Shown one piece after another: positions 62,512 to 64,000 of a stretch of DNA of 64,000 bases; positions within the stretch are counted from its first letter, which is position 1; every line of letters begins with the position of its first letter. The notes beneath the pieces are model-generated. The model did not search any database. It worked only from the letters and a program-made list of their open reading frames with translations, and was not told the DNA's origin. This stretch comes from Siphonodentalium dalli (lineage: Eukaryota > Mollusca > Scaphopoda > Gadilida > Siphonodentaliidae): positions 158,404,875 through 158,468,874 of the forward strand of contig CP136062.1 in the NCBI GenBank assembly GCA_032622095.1. Reading direction: 5' to 3'. The translations under genes and the position numbers were made by a program.

Positions 62512-64000
62512 GTAATATATTACAATACGAATTAATCTTTAAACATATTATGAGAAAGAATCGGGCAACAACGATAATTACACATATGTGTTCATTACGG
62601 TTCCGTTGTCGTTTGATACCTAAAGTTATTATCCGTTTTCTTATACTCGGTCTGGTTGCGTCGGTTACGAGAGCTTCCAAATGTTATTGGTATTACTTCT
62701 GTTCACAATTGAGACATAATCGTGGCATGAAAGTTCAATGCGGCAAATCATGAATTATTGAGTTAAGTTTAACGTCAAGTTGAACCAGCATTCCCAAATT
62801 ACTAACAAATGTTTTGACAAAGTTGGGTGGATTAGACACCTTCCAAACACATCATATTCCCATGTCCCTCGACCAGCGTACTGTGAATGTAGTTTAGTGC
62901 CAGTAAGTCTTTTGAATTCCAGCTGTGGTAATTGAGATATGTGTGCTGTGATATATTTGTCGCATCATAGAGATACCTAGTCGATTTCATCACCTCCAAA
63001 TTAACATGTTTCGGGTTCTGTTGAGAAAAGTTTCATTTGAGTCGAGGAACCCAGCATTCAAAGCTCAGTGCTATTAGATATCGATCATTGACATCTATGT
63101 AGTTTATTCATCTCAAATTCCACTGGAATTCCCCAGCAAGTGTCAAAATAAATGTAAATAAAACATATGCATGTGGGATATTGTACTTGTTTTATGATAT
63201 GCCTAAAAATGATCACTGGATCAGGAATAATTGAACAAATGTACCCGATTACCAGCCATCAAAATGTAGTGTCGCTTTTGTTTCTGGTAGATATTTTCGT
63301 CGGCATTTTTCCGAGAATCATTTCCTATCACCACTAAATGAAAATCACATATCCGTATATATTTCCGTTGGAATTTTTTACCAAGCTAATACAACTTTGA
63401 GGTTTATATAATAAATACATTTCATTAATCGGATACGTAATAGCTCTTAGCTTTGAAGTGCGAGTCCTTCGACAATAACAAGAAATATTTGTTCACCCCT
63501 AATGAGAAGGAAAAGTAATATAAGTGTACTAAATCAGACAAAGCACCTTTAACCATGACCCATGAGCAAGTTTCACATTTTTAACCATATTAACAAATCT
63601 AGCATAGTTACCTTCCCACAAATTATTCTAGACATTGATTCATGTCAATGTCTCCAGATTACAGAATCAAAGAAATAAGTTAGTTAAATCTCGCGATGAC
63701 AATGTTGATTCCTTCGATTTTTTCTTACTTCTATTCAAAATTGAGACATAATCGTGGCATGAAAGTTCAATACGGAAAATCATGAATTATTGAGTTAAGG
63801 TTGGTGTCAAGTTCAACCAGCATTCCCAGATTACTAACAAAATTAATGTTGTGCCAAAGTTGGGTGGGTTAGACTCTTTCCAAACACATCATATCCCCAT
63901 GTCCCTCGACCAGCGTACTGTGCATGTAGTTTAGTGTGTTTTGAATTCCAGCTGTGATAACTGAGATCTGTATGCTGTGAAATATTTGTCGCTTCATCGT

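Larger units (their letters stand above)
37172..64000 (+). repeat. Second copy of a 37.2-kb tandem duplication
   Basis: 37172 onward matches 1 onward, with the offset falling from 37171 to 37169 after a 2-bp indel near 38229. I counted roughly 30 base differences by eye over the first 19 kb (for example near 803, 2607, 3918, 5251, 7066, 9740, 14153 and 15287), so identity is about 99.8 percent. Collinearity holds to about 58.0 kb, where the Z array is rearranged. The first copy starts before the window, so neither duplication junction is visible. Confidence 0.93.
51014..64000 (+). repeat. Second Z array (runs off the window)
   Basis: Landmark CAAGTTCAACCAGC lies near 53069, 54477, 55509, 56908, 57949, 58997, 60325, 61367, 62775 and 63808. 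The order of half-units is exon+, exon-, exon+, exon-, exon-, exon+ (shortened to about 1328 bp), exon-, exon+, exon-. Compared with the first array it has one extra exon-less half (57949-58997) and an 80-bp deletion near 59052. The array continues past the window, so its exon number is unknown (at least four). Confidence 0.92.

Overview
The window looks like invertebrate, most probably bivalve-mollusc, nuclear DNA. It is AT-rich and dominated by introns and repeats, with no long open reading frames and no operon structure. Spliceosomal GT/AG sites flank short exons. It contains a 'pearl'-like element (a CCGT/CTGT microsatellite followed by tandem core repeats of about 150 bp), and repeats built on a GACCTTGAATTGACC-type core, both of a kind familiar from bivalve genomes. 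The assignment to bivalves is inference from repeat style, not from a marker gene.

The only convincing coding content is a series of thrombospondin type-1 (TSP1/TSR) modules on the + strand. Each is encoded by one 171-bp exon with phase 1 at both ends. Three families are recognisable: X (1-82 partial, 37083-37253), Y (8210-8380, 45379-45549) and Z (seven copies at 16874-31707, four copies at 54043-62511). All share WxxWxxW and six cysteines at identical positions. Because every exon is 57 codons and symmetric, any subset can be joined in frame into a bead-like secreted or extracellular protein. No signal peptide, first exon or last exon is visible, so this is the interior of a larger gene.

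Layout: positions 1 to about 31720 hold exon X (end only), an 8.1-kb intron with a LINE fragment and MITEs, exon Y, an 8.5-kb intron with a 30-bp minisatellite, a pearl-like element and a hairpin cassette, and then the Z array. The Z array is a higher-order repeat of about 2.45 kb made of an exon-bearing half (about 1.40 kb) and an exon-less half (about 1.04 kb). Positions 31720 to 37082 are a graveyard of decayed TSP1 exons, including a full-length one with an in-frame TGA. From about 37083 the whole arrangement starts again: 37172 onward matches position 1 onward at an offset of 37169-37171 bp with only scattered differences, so the window holds about 1.7 copies of a 37.2-kb tandem duplication (or of an assembly duplication). 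The second Z array diverges structurally from the first after about 58 kb.

The most interesting points are: (1) amplification of a single polybasic, acid-free TSR exon inside a gene, with nearly all exon differences silent; (2) repeated loss of the same exon at the same 5' breakpoint in alternate half-units; (3) a palindromic hairpin family whose two arms change together; (4) an open frame running through each donor site that could give an alternative C-terminal tail.
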